64,000 bases of DNA from Branchiostoma belcheri. Its lineage: Eukaryota; Chordata; Leptocardii; Amphioxiformes; Branchiostomatidae. The stretch covers positions 127,902 through 191,901 of the forward strand of contig NW_017804442.1 in NCBI RefSeq assembly GCF_001625305.1. The letters run 5' to 3'. Made by a program: the position numbers and the translations under genes. Under the pieces are notes generated by a model, which saw nothing but the letters and a program-made list of their open reading frames with translations, was not told the origin of the DNA and searched no databases. Shown here piece after piece: positions 11,808 through 23,000 of this stretch. Every line of letters starts with the position of its first letter. Within the stretch, counting starts at the first letter, position 1.

Positions 11808-14718
11808 TTAAGCTTTGTCTACGTTTTGAATGATCCTCTCCTCGCAGTCCTCCGGCTGAGGCAGGTTCTGAGACCTTCTCGGGTTCATCAGGTTCACAAA
11901 CTCCTCATACTGCAGAACTCCGTCACGGTTTGAGTCAAATAACTATAGGAAAAATATAGTAATATTTTCAATTTGGCATTCAATCCGTTTGGGGCGAAAT
12001 AAATGACCATTTGTCATTCATTTCGTCTTCTCGTAAACATTGGAATTACAAAAAGTTATCAATATTTTGCAGACTCACACTAGCATCAATATCAATGTCA
12101 AATATGTATAAAAAGTTATGTGATTTTGTTTAAAAAATACTGTGCGAGTTTATACAGATAGAGTAGCTTCAGGTATGTATTGTCTAAAGATTCGGTCCTA
12201 CAACCAACTTAAGGTCACTAAGGCGTATTTTTGGCGTATGTCCAGAGTTCAGATTCATTCTTCAGCATACTGAAGTAGCCATTTGGCTACCGAACCTCTA
12301 TTAGTTTACTGTGTAAAGGACAAGTACTAAGTACCTCAAAGAGTTTGTCGATTTGCTCGTCGTTGTAGTTCCTTCCGATTGTCGCCATGGCGCTCTTAAC
12401 TTCCGCCTTGTTTAAGGTACCGCTGCCGTCCTTTTGAAGGAAAAGCAATATTATTACACTAGGTGAAACTCCAAAGATTATAATGTGTGAATGAAGATCC
12501 TTTACCAAAAGAAACATAACTGTATACATTTCTTCCTACTAACAGTCATCACTACTAGGATTGATAGTGATGGTGATGATTTTAATCTTAAAAGTTGTTA
12601 GTCCTAGCAAAAACTTGAAAACTATATAAAGTTTACAATAGCTTTACTAGGCTTTGATTTTCAGAGACACATAATATGATATCATCAATATAATGCTGTA
12701 ACATATCTTTATCATTAATATCGGAAGGTACGTACTATACAGTAGTCATGGACTCTTGGCTATATGAATGGTTCAAATGTATAACAGTTTGCGTTTATTT
12801 GGATGGAAAATTTGCATACATGGCTGCCATTCTTTCTGTGGCCCTGTAGAGCACAACAATAGTTGTTGTGCAAATACAGTACCATCTATATAACACCCTG
12901 TATAGGTACAATTTGGGGGTATTTCTTGCGCAACGCATCACACCGCAGCGAAACGCAACGAATGCGGAGGTAACTATGCCACTGCAGGGCAAAAAAGTCA
13001 GGGGTCTATGATCTAATTAAGACATGAAATTATTAAACAAATATTGTGCCAGGAATGCCGGCAGGACAAGGGTTAAATATATTAGCAGTTGAAATTACCT
13101 TATCAAAACTTTTGAAGGCCTCCATGAGGAACCTGGGTTCCGGTGACATCACCTCCTTCATGTGCTGCATGAAGTTGACGAATTCATTAAAATCCAACTT
13201 TCCGTTTTCATCCACGTCAAAAGTCTTGATGGTCCCCTGGTAGATAAGTAAAAACAAGGTAAAATGTTGAAATTTTACAACACAACAAGTAAAGGCAATC
13301 AAATTTTCATCAGGATAATTAATGACCAATCACTTCCAAACGAAAACTCGAGAGAGTTACGGTTACACGGATATGGGGTCGTGTGGTGTAGCGGTAGCGC
13401 CTGCGGCCCGGAGGTCCCGGGTTCGAACCCCAGCTGGTCACCGATCTTGTGCCCTTGGGAAAGGCACTTTACACGGCTTTCCTCACTTCACTCAGGTGAA
13501 AATGAGTATGCCATAATGGTCATTATCATGATCGTAGGCATTAAAAAGAAAACCAAAAAGAACCCCAGTATGTGACATCAGCGGTTGATCGGACGTACCA
13601 GGGAGTTTATACTGTCCACCGTCTCTATTAAGTGATGGCTGGAGTGCCCTGATATATATGGCCTCCTTTATACATCTTAAAACGTAGTCCTCCTCAGTGA
13701 CCAAAAGAAACAAAGGTGACTACCTATAAACGCCCCCTTGTGGAGCATTAGTGTACTGCCAGAGCACAGAGCATGTATACCGGATATACACAAATATCGG
13801 AGAACGTTATCAAAGCCTATGTTGGCGGAGAGCCAGATCGAAAGCAGTTACTGCAGAACAATCTCACGTATCATGAGCTCCCCCTTGCGCCGTACTACTG
13901 TACTGCCAGAGCATACTGTAGTTCTACGCTACAACTACAGATCCTCGGGAACGCTGCACCCATGCTGGCGGAGTGCCAGAACGAGAGCAGGTAAACGTTT
14001 GAATGCAGAAACCTAGCAGTTTATCGATCACTGTATGGCTCTGGCTATTGTCAACGAGTTCTGTGAGTTCATTAGTCACGCTGAAGTAGAGTGGTGGATG
14101 TCACTCGAAACGTCCGGAATTTTTATTCTCCGAAATTTATCCAGTAGTAGAGTTTGAATTTTCTATCAATAGAGCTCTTATATATAGTTCGAACATTCAA
14201 TAGACAACTCGGATTAGGCACAGAACAGTCCAGAATAGAGTAAAATAATAAGGATAGAATGGAACAGAATAAACTGCACCTGATAGAATCGAACACAATT
14301 TAGAACATAATAGAACAGAACAGAATAGAATAGATTAGATTAGATTAGAACAAAAGATTCAAACACAATATAGAGCAGAACAGAACAGAATAGATTAGAA
14401 TAGAACAGAACAAACGATTCGAACACAATTTAGACTGGAACAGGACACAATAGAACAGAACAGCGTCGAATGGAACAGACGAGAATAGAATGGTTCGAAT
14501 AGAAAAGAAAAGAATAGAATGAAGAACATATACTTTTTTAAGTCATAACATCTGCACACCTTGATGAGAGACGGACTGGGGTCGATACTGAGAGCTGCCA
14601 GTGCGGGGCCCAGTTCGGTTGGTGAGATGAACTCGTCGTTGTTCTTGTCCAGCATGTCGAAACACTTCCTGTACAGACTCAACTGTTTATCGTCGGGTGG
14701 GGCCAACGCTGATGCCAT
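11808..14718 (-). CDS. Calmodulin/troponin C-like protein with four EF-hands, 4 coding exons, 175 aa
   Basis: The coding exons, in order, are 14718-14560, 13236-13099, 12430-12335 and 11942-11808; all borders are GT-AG in phase 0. The four calcium-binding loops are residues 24-35 (DKNNDEFISPTE), 60-71 (DVDENGKLDFNE), 98-109 (DKDGSGTLNKAE) and 134-145 (DSNRDGVLQYEE). Each keeps acidic residues at loop positions 1 and 12 and a hydrophobic residue at 8, so all four should bind calcium. Loop 3 is split by the exon 2/3 border. The protein is longer than calmodulin (about 149 aa) because of an N-terminal extension and a 30-residue charged tail ending in NVDKA. The start was chosen because a strong acceptor (ctttctttccag) lies 11 bases upstream of this ATG, which implies an untranslated first exon further right; the in-frame ATG at 14745 lies inside that intron. 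It is a calcium sensor of unknown partner. Confidence 0.85.
13373..13560 (+). mobile_element. tRNA-derived SINE
   Basis: The head resembles a tRNA gene: an A-box-like tggtgtagcggtagcg and a perfect B box ggttcgaacccc. The tail (cttgtgcccttgggaaaggcactttacac..ttcctcacttcact) recalls the conserved tail of MIR-like SINEs. The same head and tail occur at 59738-59890 (+) and 15618-15775 (-). It lies in intron 1 of the EF-hand gene and is not a functional tRNA gene. Confidence 0.8.
13590..13700 (-). mobile_element. Fragment of a retroelement C-terminal coding region (Penelope-like, tentative)
   Basis: The minus strand encodes [18 protein letters not shown] followed by a short conserved tail. The same peptide is encoded at 43678-43805 (+) and, more decayed, at 42260-42350 (+). 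Peptides of the form KEAI.IR...P.LNRD.G are familiar from the GIY-YIG endonuclease end of Penelope-like elements; that assignment is from memory of the family and was not searched. Confidence 0.5.
14215..14520. repeat. Degenerate (GAACAGAATA)n simple repeat
   Basis: About 300 bases of imperfect 5-bp units (gaaca, gaata, gatta) lie in intron 1 of the EF-hand gene. Open frames reading SRLFHSTLFC on the minus strand arise from this array. Confidence 0.85.
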
Positions 14719-15143
14719 CTTCCCTCGAGCTGGAAAGAAAGACATGTTTATTGATGAATGAATGAATGAATTAATTAATTAATTAATGAACTATATTTGT
14801 ACGTTAATATACTCTTATAAGGTTTAATAGTACAGGTCATTGGGATAAAGTAGAAGTAAGATTATAGTAACTGTTATGTTTGAACTTTAGATCTTGTTTC
14901 TTTATCTTTAAAGATAGTACATAGCATAGTAGACAACTTGGTGTGTCCGGAAATGACATGGGTCTTCCCAAAAGTAGCTTTGTATTTTCTTTAACAATAA
15001 TAAGTAACGGTGACAAAAATTAGGACTTGATAACTACTCGAGGAACTGGCTGTTAAGTAAACTTATATAGTTTTACCGACACCAGAGTAATATATTGCTC
15101 ATATTACATTGACGTGAAAACTTAAAATAACGTACAATCATTA

Positions 15144-15357
15144 GGCCACAGCAAGTAATTTTTATGGATGACATCAGCGCGCGCATCAATTTTTTCCTGA
15201 TTTTGGAAAAAAAGAAGAAATTTTGTTGCCTTCTGAAAGTGGTCACCATGCCGAAAATGGGCAATGATATCTGTTGCCATGCCAGAAGGTGGATGGCAGA
15301 TAACTATCAGTAGAGGAGACAAAATGATGCCATCCATAAAATTTACTTGCTGTGGCC
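15144..15357. mobile_element. PIF/Harbinger-like MITE, short subfamily
   Basis: The terminal inverted repeat GGCCACAGCAAGTAA..TTTATGGATGACATC is mirrored at the right end. Both ends are flanked by the trinucleotide TTA, as expected for a TWA target duplication of PIF/Harbinger elements. At 214 bp it is about half the length of the related copies at 17879, 59198 and 61722, which share the 'atggatgacatc' part. Confidence 0.7.
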
Positions 15358-15617
15358 TTAGCATGAAAACTGAACACCCATTAGTACATTACCTTATGCA
15401 ACAGGCGTACAGAATGAATTCTAAGGATGAAGTGAAGTGTGATATACCGGTATACTCATCAATTATTCAACACCAATACTCGCGTTTGAAGCTATGGATT
15501 CAACAGGTTTTGGGATACGAGTTTATAATAGACTTATTTCTTTTTTATTCCAACATGTAATCACAAGACGTGGTGAGGGCACACTCAAGTTTTTGTTCAA
15601 CTTAAGTATATTAATAC

Positions 15618-15775
15618 CTCCACCAACGCAGAGGACAATACAATTATACCAATTTCCACCTGAGCCAAGTGAGGAAAGTGCCTTTCCCAAGGACACAAGA
15701 TCGGGGGTATGTCAGGACTCGAACCCGGGACCTCTTGGTTCCGAGTCGAGCACTCTGCCGCTACGACACAGGACT
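15618..15775 (-). mobile_element. tRNA-derived SINE
   Basis: This is the reverse complement of the SINE type at 13373 and 59738. On the minus strand it shows the tRNA-like head with the B box ggttcgagtcc and the tail 'gatcttgtgtccttgggaaaggcac'. Confidence 0.75.
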
Positions 15776-15789
15776 AAATTGGTAGCCAC

Positions 15790-16975
15790 ATACAGCCCTA
15801 GCAAAATGCGGCTGGCCCAGGGCTTATAGGCTATAACCGGAGAAGTACAACCACACGGTAACGCTATTGTACTTCGTGTATTTGCAAGTTCTGGAAAAGG
15901 CGTGTATTTAAGTACGTGGGAACGTACGTGTTACAGCAAGAATGTGCTGTAACAAAAGGAAAGGTTTAATCCAAAACTTGGTGATTCTAATAGACTAATT
16001 CAAGTACCGGTGCTGGCTATAGCTATATCGTAGACAATTTGGGCTTGGCTCCCTTTTTTAGAAGCAGATATGGGGGAAAAAACAGATTTATGAATCATAA
16101 TCGCTGGAAGGTCCCACTCGGCAAAATCGGTGTTCATTTGTACAGTTTCTAGGGACTGACGAATAACGACACTGAGTTATGAAAAACTACATAGTATGTT
16201 TCCACGCTATTGCCCTATGATTATTCTTATCTTAAAGAGAATGCCAATACACGGTCGGTCTTTCAAACAGATAAAGATCACATCTAGTCGTCAAGCATAA
16301 GTCCCCATCCAAACAGACATTGTATCACACTAAGATATAGCTTACCTGCGTCAAAAATCAAAGGTAAGCTGTCCAATTTTCGGAAATAAGAGGCGACTAT
16401 GTTGTCTGTGTGCGTGTTACCCAAGTACAGACGTGTACGTGAGTGAAGACCCACCTAAAATACGTGACGGAGTTAATATCATGTCTCGTGAACCGTAACT
16501 AATGTGGCCGGCAACGCCTGTCAAATTTCCCCTGCTGTTCTTTGTTCTGTTTCAGTCTGACGTTCGTTGATGTTATCTAGTTCGTAATCGGTAGGGCATC
16601 AAGCAAAACATGTGAATTATATTGTTTTTATCCTATTTAAAGTACTAAGTAAAATGCGGTAACTTGAAATATGTGCTTTGATGCGAAGAATGGCAAGGTC
16701 ACATAGTGTTTACCTGGGTATGCATTGCCTGTAGGAAAAGAACGTTATTCTTTTGTTCATGTTGACATTCTGTCTGTTCAAGGTCGAATAATTTTCCCCT
16801 GAGGGCTGCTGGGACGGAGGGAGGCTTGGAGTTGAGATCCGTTTGAAGTCCGGAAGTGACGTAGCTGTGTTTCCGGTTAGCGCACTTAAGACCTTATATT
16901 TGTTCGTTGGCCTTGGATTTACCTTGGCTTTGGCCTTGACTGCAGTTTTATATGGCTACATGAAAATACGTCGGT
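15790..16975. other. Intergenic stretch, nothing recognised
   Basis: No exon with paired splice sites, no RNA gene and no clear repeat family was found here. Confidence 0.4.
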
Positions 16976-16984
16976 GAAGGTTAG

Positions 16985-17190
16985 AAGATACGCCAAAAAA
17001 CATTATATGATATGATTTTGGAAACGGTCAGACGTTTCAGGTAGCATCCACTACTTTCGTCAGTGACTGAGAGACCAGAGGAGAAAAGTTTATAAACCTG
17101 CATTTCTCCTCTGGTCTCTCAGTCATTGAGGAAAGGTAGTTGATGCTACCTGAAACGTCTGACCGTTTCCAAAATCAGTAACTGTTTTTT
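16985..17190. mobile_element. Palindromic MITE
   Basis: The left half (gattttggaaacggtcagacgtttcaggtagcatc..gactgagagaccagaggagaaa) and the right half (tttctcctctggtctctcagtcattgag..gatgctacctgaaacgtctgaccgtttccaaaatc) are near-perfect inverted copies around a centre near 17095. It is the best preserved copy in this window of the family also found at 2110-2330. Confidence 0.8.
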
Positions 17191-17209
17191 GGCGAATGTT
17201 ATCCATGCA

Positions 17210-17878
17210 TCATTCTGACTAGGCCTTCTAACATATATGTTTTCTGTTTTGCCCTTTGCCCACTGTTTATTTTGCTACCAGTAGCTTATCACATTGTTTG
17301 CCTTTTACCTGGTTTCTGTTGTTATTTCAATGTTTGCCGTTTGATTAGCTGCCCCGACTCTCGGAATGTCCACGTGCTGTTACACACGCATGTTACCTAA
17401 ACTCACAATTCTCAGGTTTAGCATCATGGTATAACAATCACGATGAATTCCTAATAAATGGCCCAGTATGATTGCATATAACCCTTTGTACTAGCTTTTA
17501 CCAGGTTTCTGGAGCGGTAAACTGTACTCTTTAGCGGACCAACTCCCCTGGTATGTGATCTGACTATCTGACCAATTTCCAGCCGATTGCCAAAGCTTGG
17601 TTAGAGTCTATAGCTACTTTTATTCGTCATAGCAATCAAGAATAGGTCCCTTAGTGGTTACCAACATTTTAATAGTTTAAATATGCTCAGTAAATGAAAT
17701 AATCTGCAGGAAATAGCTAAGTTCTCACAGCAGCTATCGTGGAGGACACTCATGTTGATTTCTTCAGAGTATTTGGCATATGTGGCCGGATGAAAGCTGG
17801 TGGACTTTGTAGCAATGTTTTTCCTCCCGGCGAGGTCTCATTCGTCGCCAGTCGTCGAACGATTTTTTTGTCGCCTTA
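17210..17878. other. Intergenic stretch, nothing recognised
   Basis: No coding exon or repeat family could be supported between the palindromic MITE and the Harbinger-like element that starts at 17879. Confidence 0.4.
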
Positions 17879-18305
17879 GGCCACACCGACTTAATTTTAT
17901 GTATGACATCCTCTGAAGACCCCCAAACTAGTGCGCGCGGACGAAAAAAAAAGAAAAATCCGGCCCAAAATAAAAATGCTACTAAACCACAGTAATACAA
18001 AGCCGGTATTGTGAATTTGGCGCATTACATAGCGAAGTATACGACAAGCCGGTACATGCTGTTTTTTTGCGGAATTTATGAATCAGCACTGTACGTATGT
18101 ACTGAGGTCTTGAGTCGTGGAGCTTCGGTAGCCTGCATGGGTGCCGTCCTCCAGAGTTACCACCGGCTTCGTTGTCGCTTACCACCATGGACTACCCGGG
18201 CCTAAAACCAGGCCAGAGCCTCGGAAGACGTGGTCTTTTTTTTTTAGATCAGGTAAAAATCAATGCGCGCGTGGATGTCATCCATAAAATTAAGATGGTG
18301 TGGCC
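17879..18305. mobile_element. PIF/Harbinger-like MITE, copy H1
   Basis: The terminal inverted repeats GGCCACACCGACTTAATTTT and its complement are each followed by an atggatgacatc-like block. The element is flanked on both sides by TTA, a TWA target duplication. The 427-bp interior is shared in the same or opposite direction with copies at 18765, 55406, 59198 and 61722, including a 'gtacatacgtacagtgc' block. Confidence 0.8.
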
Positions 18306-18764
18306 TTAGTCTTTCCGACCGGGTGTTGACAAGGCCATGTAAGTATGTCATGTCCTATTATAGGTGATAGGCATTTGATCTATGTGAACTTTGAATTTGC
18401 ATGTATACTCATGAGCTATTGTTGAAGCTATAACAATGATGGATGACTAAATGAATGAGTGTTTGGATGAAAGATCTTAATGCTAAGTGTTTGCTCTTAC
18501 GAGCTAAGTAGGTCGTGCACGTGTGTAAAGCAGAAGTAACATAACAGAAAACTATCTTACTACACCTCTTCAGACTTGTGACAAATACTATGTATACATG
18601 TAGGTTCATATAGTAAACACGATTGTTGAAAATCGGCCAAAGGTACCAAAGAGTGTACTTTAAACGTTTATTCAAGGTTGAATAAAGATTTTTAAAAAAG
18701 ATTGTGAACGTCCTTGGGATAGATGTGAAGGTGACACCCGGCAGAAAGCTTTAGATTTAATGGC

Positions 18765-19043
18765 GGCGGTAACTCTGGAGGATGGCACCCAGGCTACCGA
18801 AGCTCCACGACTCAAGAACTCAGCACATACGTACAGTGCCGATTCATAAACTCCGCAAAAAGCCAGCATGTGCCCGCTTGTCGTATACGTCGCTATATAC
18901 TGACGCAAATTCACAATACCAGCTTTGTATTCCTGTGGTTTAGTAGTATTTTTATTTTTGGCCGGATTTTTTTTTATTCGCCCGCGCGCACTAGTTTTCC
19001 GGTTTTCAGAGGATGTCATCCATAAAATTAAGACGGTGTGGCC
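18765..19043. mobile_element. PIF/Harbinger-like MITE, left-truncated copy H2
   Basis: The right terminal repeat (ggatgtcatccataaaatta, then the ggtgtggcc end) and about 250 bp of the shared interior are present; the left end is missing. It is followed by TAA. Confidence 0.75.
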
Positions 19044-19186
19044 TAATTTTTCCTGCCTAGACAGTGTGAACCACCAGCTGTGTCGCGGTCATCGACAAGG
19101 CCCTTTCAGTGAGCTGTGTCAAAGTCAAGCGTCATTCACGTTCCCTACGTGACTCAAAGCACGTTTCGTGACTCTGCCCATGTTCC

Positions 19187-19399
19187 TAGCCTCTACCAGG
19201 CACCGCGGATCGCTGGAAAAATATTAGAAATTGGCCGAAATAAAGGGATGGTATACCAGAAAAGATCCCGGGTCATAGAAGGTCCAATTTGCGACCGTAG
19301 GAACTTCACTCTGGCCAGATCTTCTCTGGTACACAATCCCTTTTGTTTCGGCCAATTTCTGATATTCTACCAGCGATCCGCGGTGCCTGGTAGAGGCTA
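19187..19399. mobile_element. Foldback MITE with TAGCCTCTACCAGGC ends, copy F1
   Basis: The ends TAGCCTCTACCAGGCACCGC and the matching complement are inverted repeats about 95 bp long. The element is 213 bp and flanked by ccatgttcc and ccatgctcc, a 9-bp target duplication with one change. Related copies are at 45336-45546, 49917-50127 and 56324-56499. Confidence 0.8.
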
Positions 19400-19559
19400 C
19401 CATGCTCCCACGGCAGAGCTATCCCGCGCCAAATACGAAGGCTGTTTAAATTTACGCCGAAGAAGAACCTCTGCCTTGGGAGAATGGATTCTGCTGCCAT
19501 ACCATCTTCGTGTGACAAACCTCGTACAACAGACATGCATGTGACCGAGTCATCACATA

Positions 19560-19735
19560 CTACTTGCGTAGGAGGATGTTCAAGTCTTTAACACCCGACG
19601 TTAGGCTGCATGAAAGGGTCACATCTGCTAAAGGACTTTCCTCGGGCACAGTTCGAACGAACGAACCCGTATATTTCGTCAGTTGTCTCTACCACGACCA
19701 GTAAGAGATTAGCTCTTCGTCAATGAACTAAAATG
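19560..19735. repeat. Segment repeated upstream of and inside P450-A intron 1
   Basis: The order aggaggatrttcaagtcttta, aaggactttcc(t/c)cgggcacagtt, atttcgtc, agagattagct and ttcgtcaatgaactaaa is found both here and at 21525-21780. The intron copy carries an extra perfect hairpin (21676-21702). This may be a dispersed repeat or a duplication of promoter-proximal sequence. Confidence 0.55.
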
Positions 19736-20050
19736 GTTCGAGATCACTTTTAATAACTAAAGACTCTGGACCAGCATCTTTGAACGTTTGCTGCACGTCT
19801 GGTGAAAATTTTAAACTTTAAGAATTTGATAAGATTTTCTAGCATGCCTTGCGGAAGCCGATTGTTTGGTCTGTGACTAACTCAGTTGCGTAATCACCAA
19901 ACTGTTTAAATACAAACTGGGTCGACTTTCCGGGACACGCGTAGGAAGTTCTGGACTAGGAGGTGTGCGAAGCGGAGAGAGTGTACGAAAAGATTTTTAA
20001 AAGTTTCTGCACTGAAAACCATTGACAAGAATCACCGTTGATCGAACATC

Positions 20051-23000
20051 ATGTCTGCTATGTTGGATCTTCTGCCGTTGTCGCCAACCTGGGTGCTTCT
20101 AGGACTGTGTCTACTGCTGTACTATCTGTGAGTACGCTGTAGTAACTTAACAGCTACTTGAAGTATCTCTGCACACTTACTCACTGTCTGCGTCGAGCTC
20201 GCTCGAAGTCTCCCCATTACTGTCTGTTTCCATTTCTCTCTATCTTCCATCGCAGCAGACAGTTGACTTAGAGTCATTCCACTGTCAGCCTCTAGTTGCT
20301 TTATGTAACAAATGTGGTCTTCCACGACTTCTCTTATCAATGACTCGGATTCCACAGTAAGAGTTTGTGTGCTATCTCATTCTTGTTCCTCCAACAGTGG
20401 CCTACAAAACGTAGTTTCCTTTGTCGTATTGTTTCAGCAATCGGCGGTATGTTTTTGTACAGCTCACGGTTTGAAATTCTGTGTCCCTGAGATGTGTGCC
20501 GACCTCTGCAAGTTCTAAATGGAGTCGCTTTCTTCTAATTTGTAAGGGTGTAACTGTTAAATATGGGCGACGAATGAAAGTTTTTCGGACTTTGGTTTCT
20601 TTCTAGTAGATTATTCAGTTGGGCATGAAATAATTCTGGTACAATTTGGACGCAAAGGTTCAATTTTCTTGCCCTTTTTAAATTAGCATTGACTATGTAC
20701 CCTGCTATATAGCTACTCACTGAAGAACAAGACAATGTGAAGATAATAACAGTAGAACATGTATTCCGATTTTCTGACACAGCTGAATTGTCCCACGTAC
20801 ACGTGTACTAGGTAGATATCAACACCTAACTGATGTCGGTAAATATTTGTTCACCTCGACAAAAACTGTGTCGACTTACAGAACTTTGGCCACCCATATG
20901 CTTACGAGCGATGCTCCTATAGATACAGTGATGTTGTTGTTTTTTTGTTCGAAGCGTACAACTCGCTGCTTGTTGTCTTTACGTGTACAATCTCTGCACT
21001 TTGAAGAGATTAGTTTTAGACCGTCGCACGTCGAAGCAATACCCGTGGCGTACTTGCCAAGCAGAGGGTTAGGCCTTGGTTTGTTTTTGACGTGTTTAGG
21101 GGTGTTTTATCGGGCTTTCTTTTTCGTACTGGTATTTTTTCGCGCTAGCTCTTCAGGTGACAAATGGGCACTGCCTGCCTATATGTGATACTGTCTCGCA
21201 GCCACCAAAAGATCTGCTTGGAGAGTATCCCTGGCCTGGCGCTCTTATCAGTATTGTTTTGTTGTTTGCTTTAATGGCCTGGGTTCGTATCTCTTGTCAA
21301 CACGGGATGTCCGCTTAACGTCCCAGTTTAAGGGACACGGACCTTCGAATTCGGTGCACGAATCGGTAAAGACAAATAGAATGGAGTCCCGGACCACCTG
21401 GCGCATGATAGGAAATACTCCGTTCGCCCTATGAAAAGAAATGTAAGAAAAATCACCACCAAAGTTAGGATTCTCACACTACTAATTCACTGAATATTAC
21501 TAGTATCATAAGACGGGTGCAGAAGTAGGAGGATATTCAAGTCTTTAATACTCGACTTGTACGCTGCAGAAAAGGCTTAGGGTCGCAGCCGTTCGTTGAA
21601 CTCATCAAAAGTGCTATTAAAGGACTTTCCCCGGGCACAGTTCTTAACTTGTTTTCGCGAACGAATTACAATGAACAAGGAGGTTAAAATTTAACCTCCT
21701 TGCAATGAATGCACCCGTACATTTCGTCCGTTTTCTCTACCACCACCAATGAGAGATTAGCTGTTCGTCAATGAACTAAACACCTTAAATGATTGTAGAG
21801 CTTTAAACATGCTTAGTTACTATTTTTCTGGCATCATTATTCGCTTACAACAGTTAGCGTTGCCACGTACACGTGCCATCAAGTGCACAATATGGAAATA
21901 GTGCAGTTTGCACAGTATAATAATTATCCCTGGGGCTTTTATCAGTATTTGTTCTTTTCTTTAAACGCAAAAATGGCCTTGATGCCTGCCTCTTATCAGA
22001 CACTGGATGTCCGCTTGTTCAGTGCACGTAAGAACGCATAAAGATGGCGTGAGCGAGCGCGCGATGGCATCAGCTTCTGGTAAATATTTACTGGAGGAAA
22101 GGGGGTAGCTGTGTGAGTTATTTCTTAGCGATTGTTTGATTGGAAGGTGACTTTAAACAAATATAGCGACGCACGTAACACCTTAATTCGTTTTTTTTTG
22201 TAAGAAATGTGAAGGACGTGTTCTTGAGGTTTTCCGTAAATGGGACCAAGGACATAGCCTGTTTGCCAGCTAACGTCACACTGTGCTACAGGTGGATTTT
22301 CTAGGTTATTTCAAGTTTCTTCCTCTTCATGACCAACTTGCACATTTAACACTCCTTATGATTTTGCGTGCCTGGAACAAGTGACTGTACTGGTAGAACT
22401 GTACAATCATTATGGATGTTTGGTTTCTAGAATGTTCATATCGCTGTGCTTAGAAAACATGGCGACCACTTGTTCAATATTATTAGATCTTATAGGAATA
22501 TCCTGTACGTAAGATTCTTACCTGCATATTATTCCCTCGTAGATATGTAACATGGCCTTTCTACACGTTCAAGAGACTCGGCATCCCTGGCCCCTCACCT
22601 GTGCTGTTTTTTGGGAACATCCTCAGCTACAGAGAGGTCGGTAACGTCGTATTTGAATTGGTCGACTGGTACAATCGTTCTACGGCGTAACAAACATTGA
22701 TAACATCAGTACACATAGCCGTGACTCTTGGGGGTCTTTTTCATGCTCAACTAGTTTTGCAGTTCTATCGTTGACTAATTCAGTGAGCTCATTTTATTGT
22801 CGCTGAAGAAGAGTGCTGGATGTCACTTGAAACATCTGGACGTAATCTCCGTGGTTTATCCAGTACTAGAGTTTGAATTTTCTTTGAATTTTGCCTACCT
22901 GGATGTCTATCCTTCTTCGAGGTAGAGGTAAAGATGGTTTAGTAAGTCTATAGCCCGGTGTTTAGTTTGTTCAGAATCAATGATCTTTATCCTTAAACTA

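Noticed and set aside
13380-13440. Possible tRNA gene
   Set aside because: It has A- and B-box-like parts but no full cloverleaf, and the same head plus a fixed tail recurs at 15618 and 59738, which marks a SINE.
14719-14745. Upstream in-frame ATG of the EF-hand gene (MSFFPARGK..)
   Set aside because: The bases ctttctttccag just before the second ATG form a strong acceptor, so the first ATG most likely lies in an intron.
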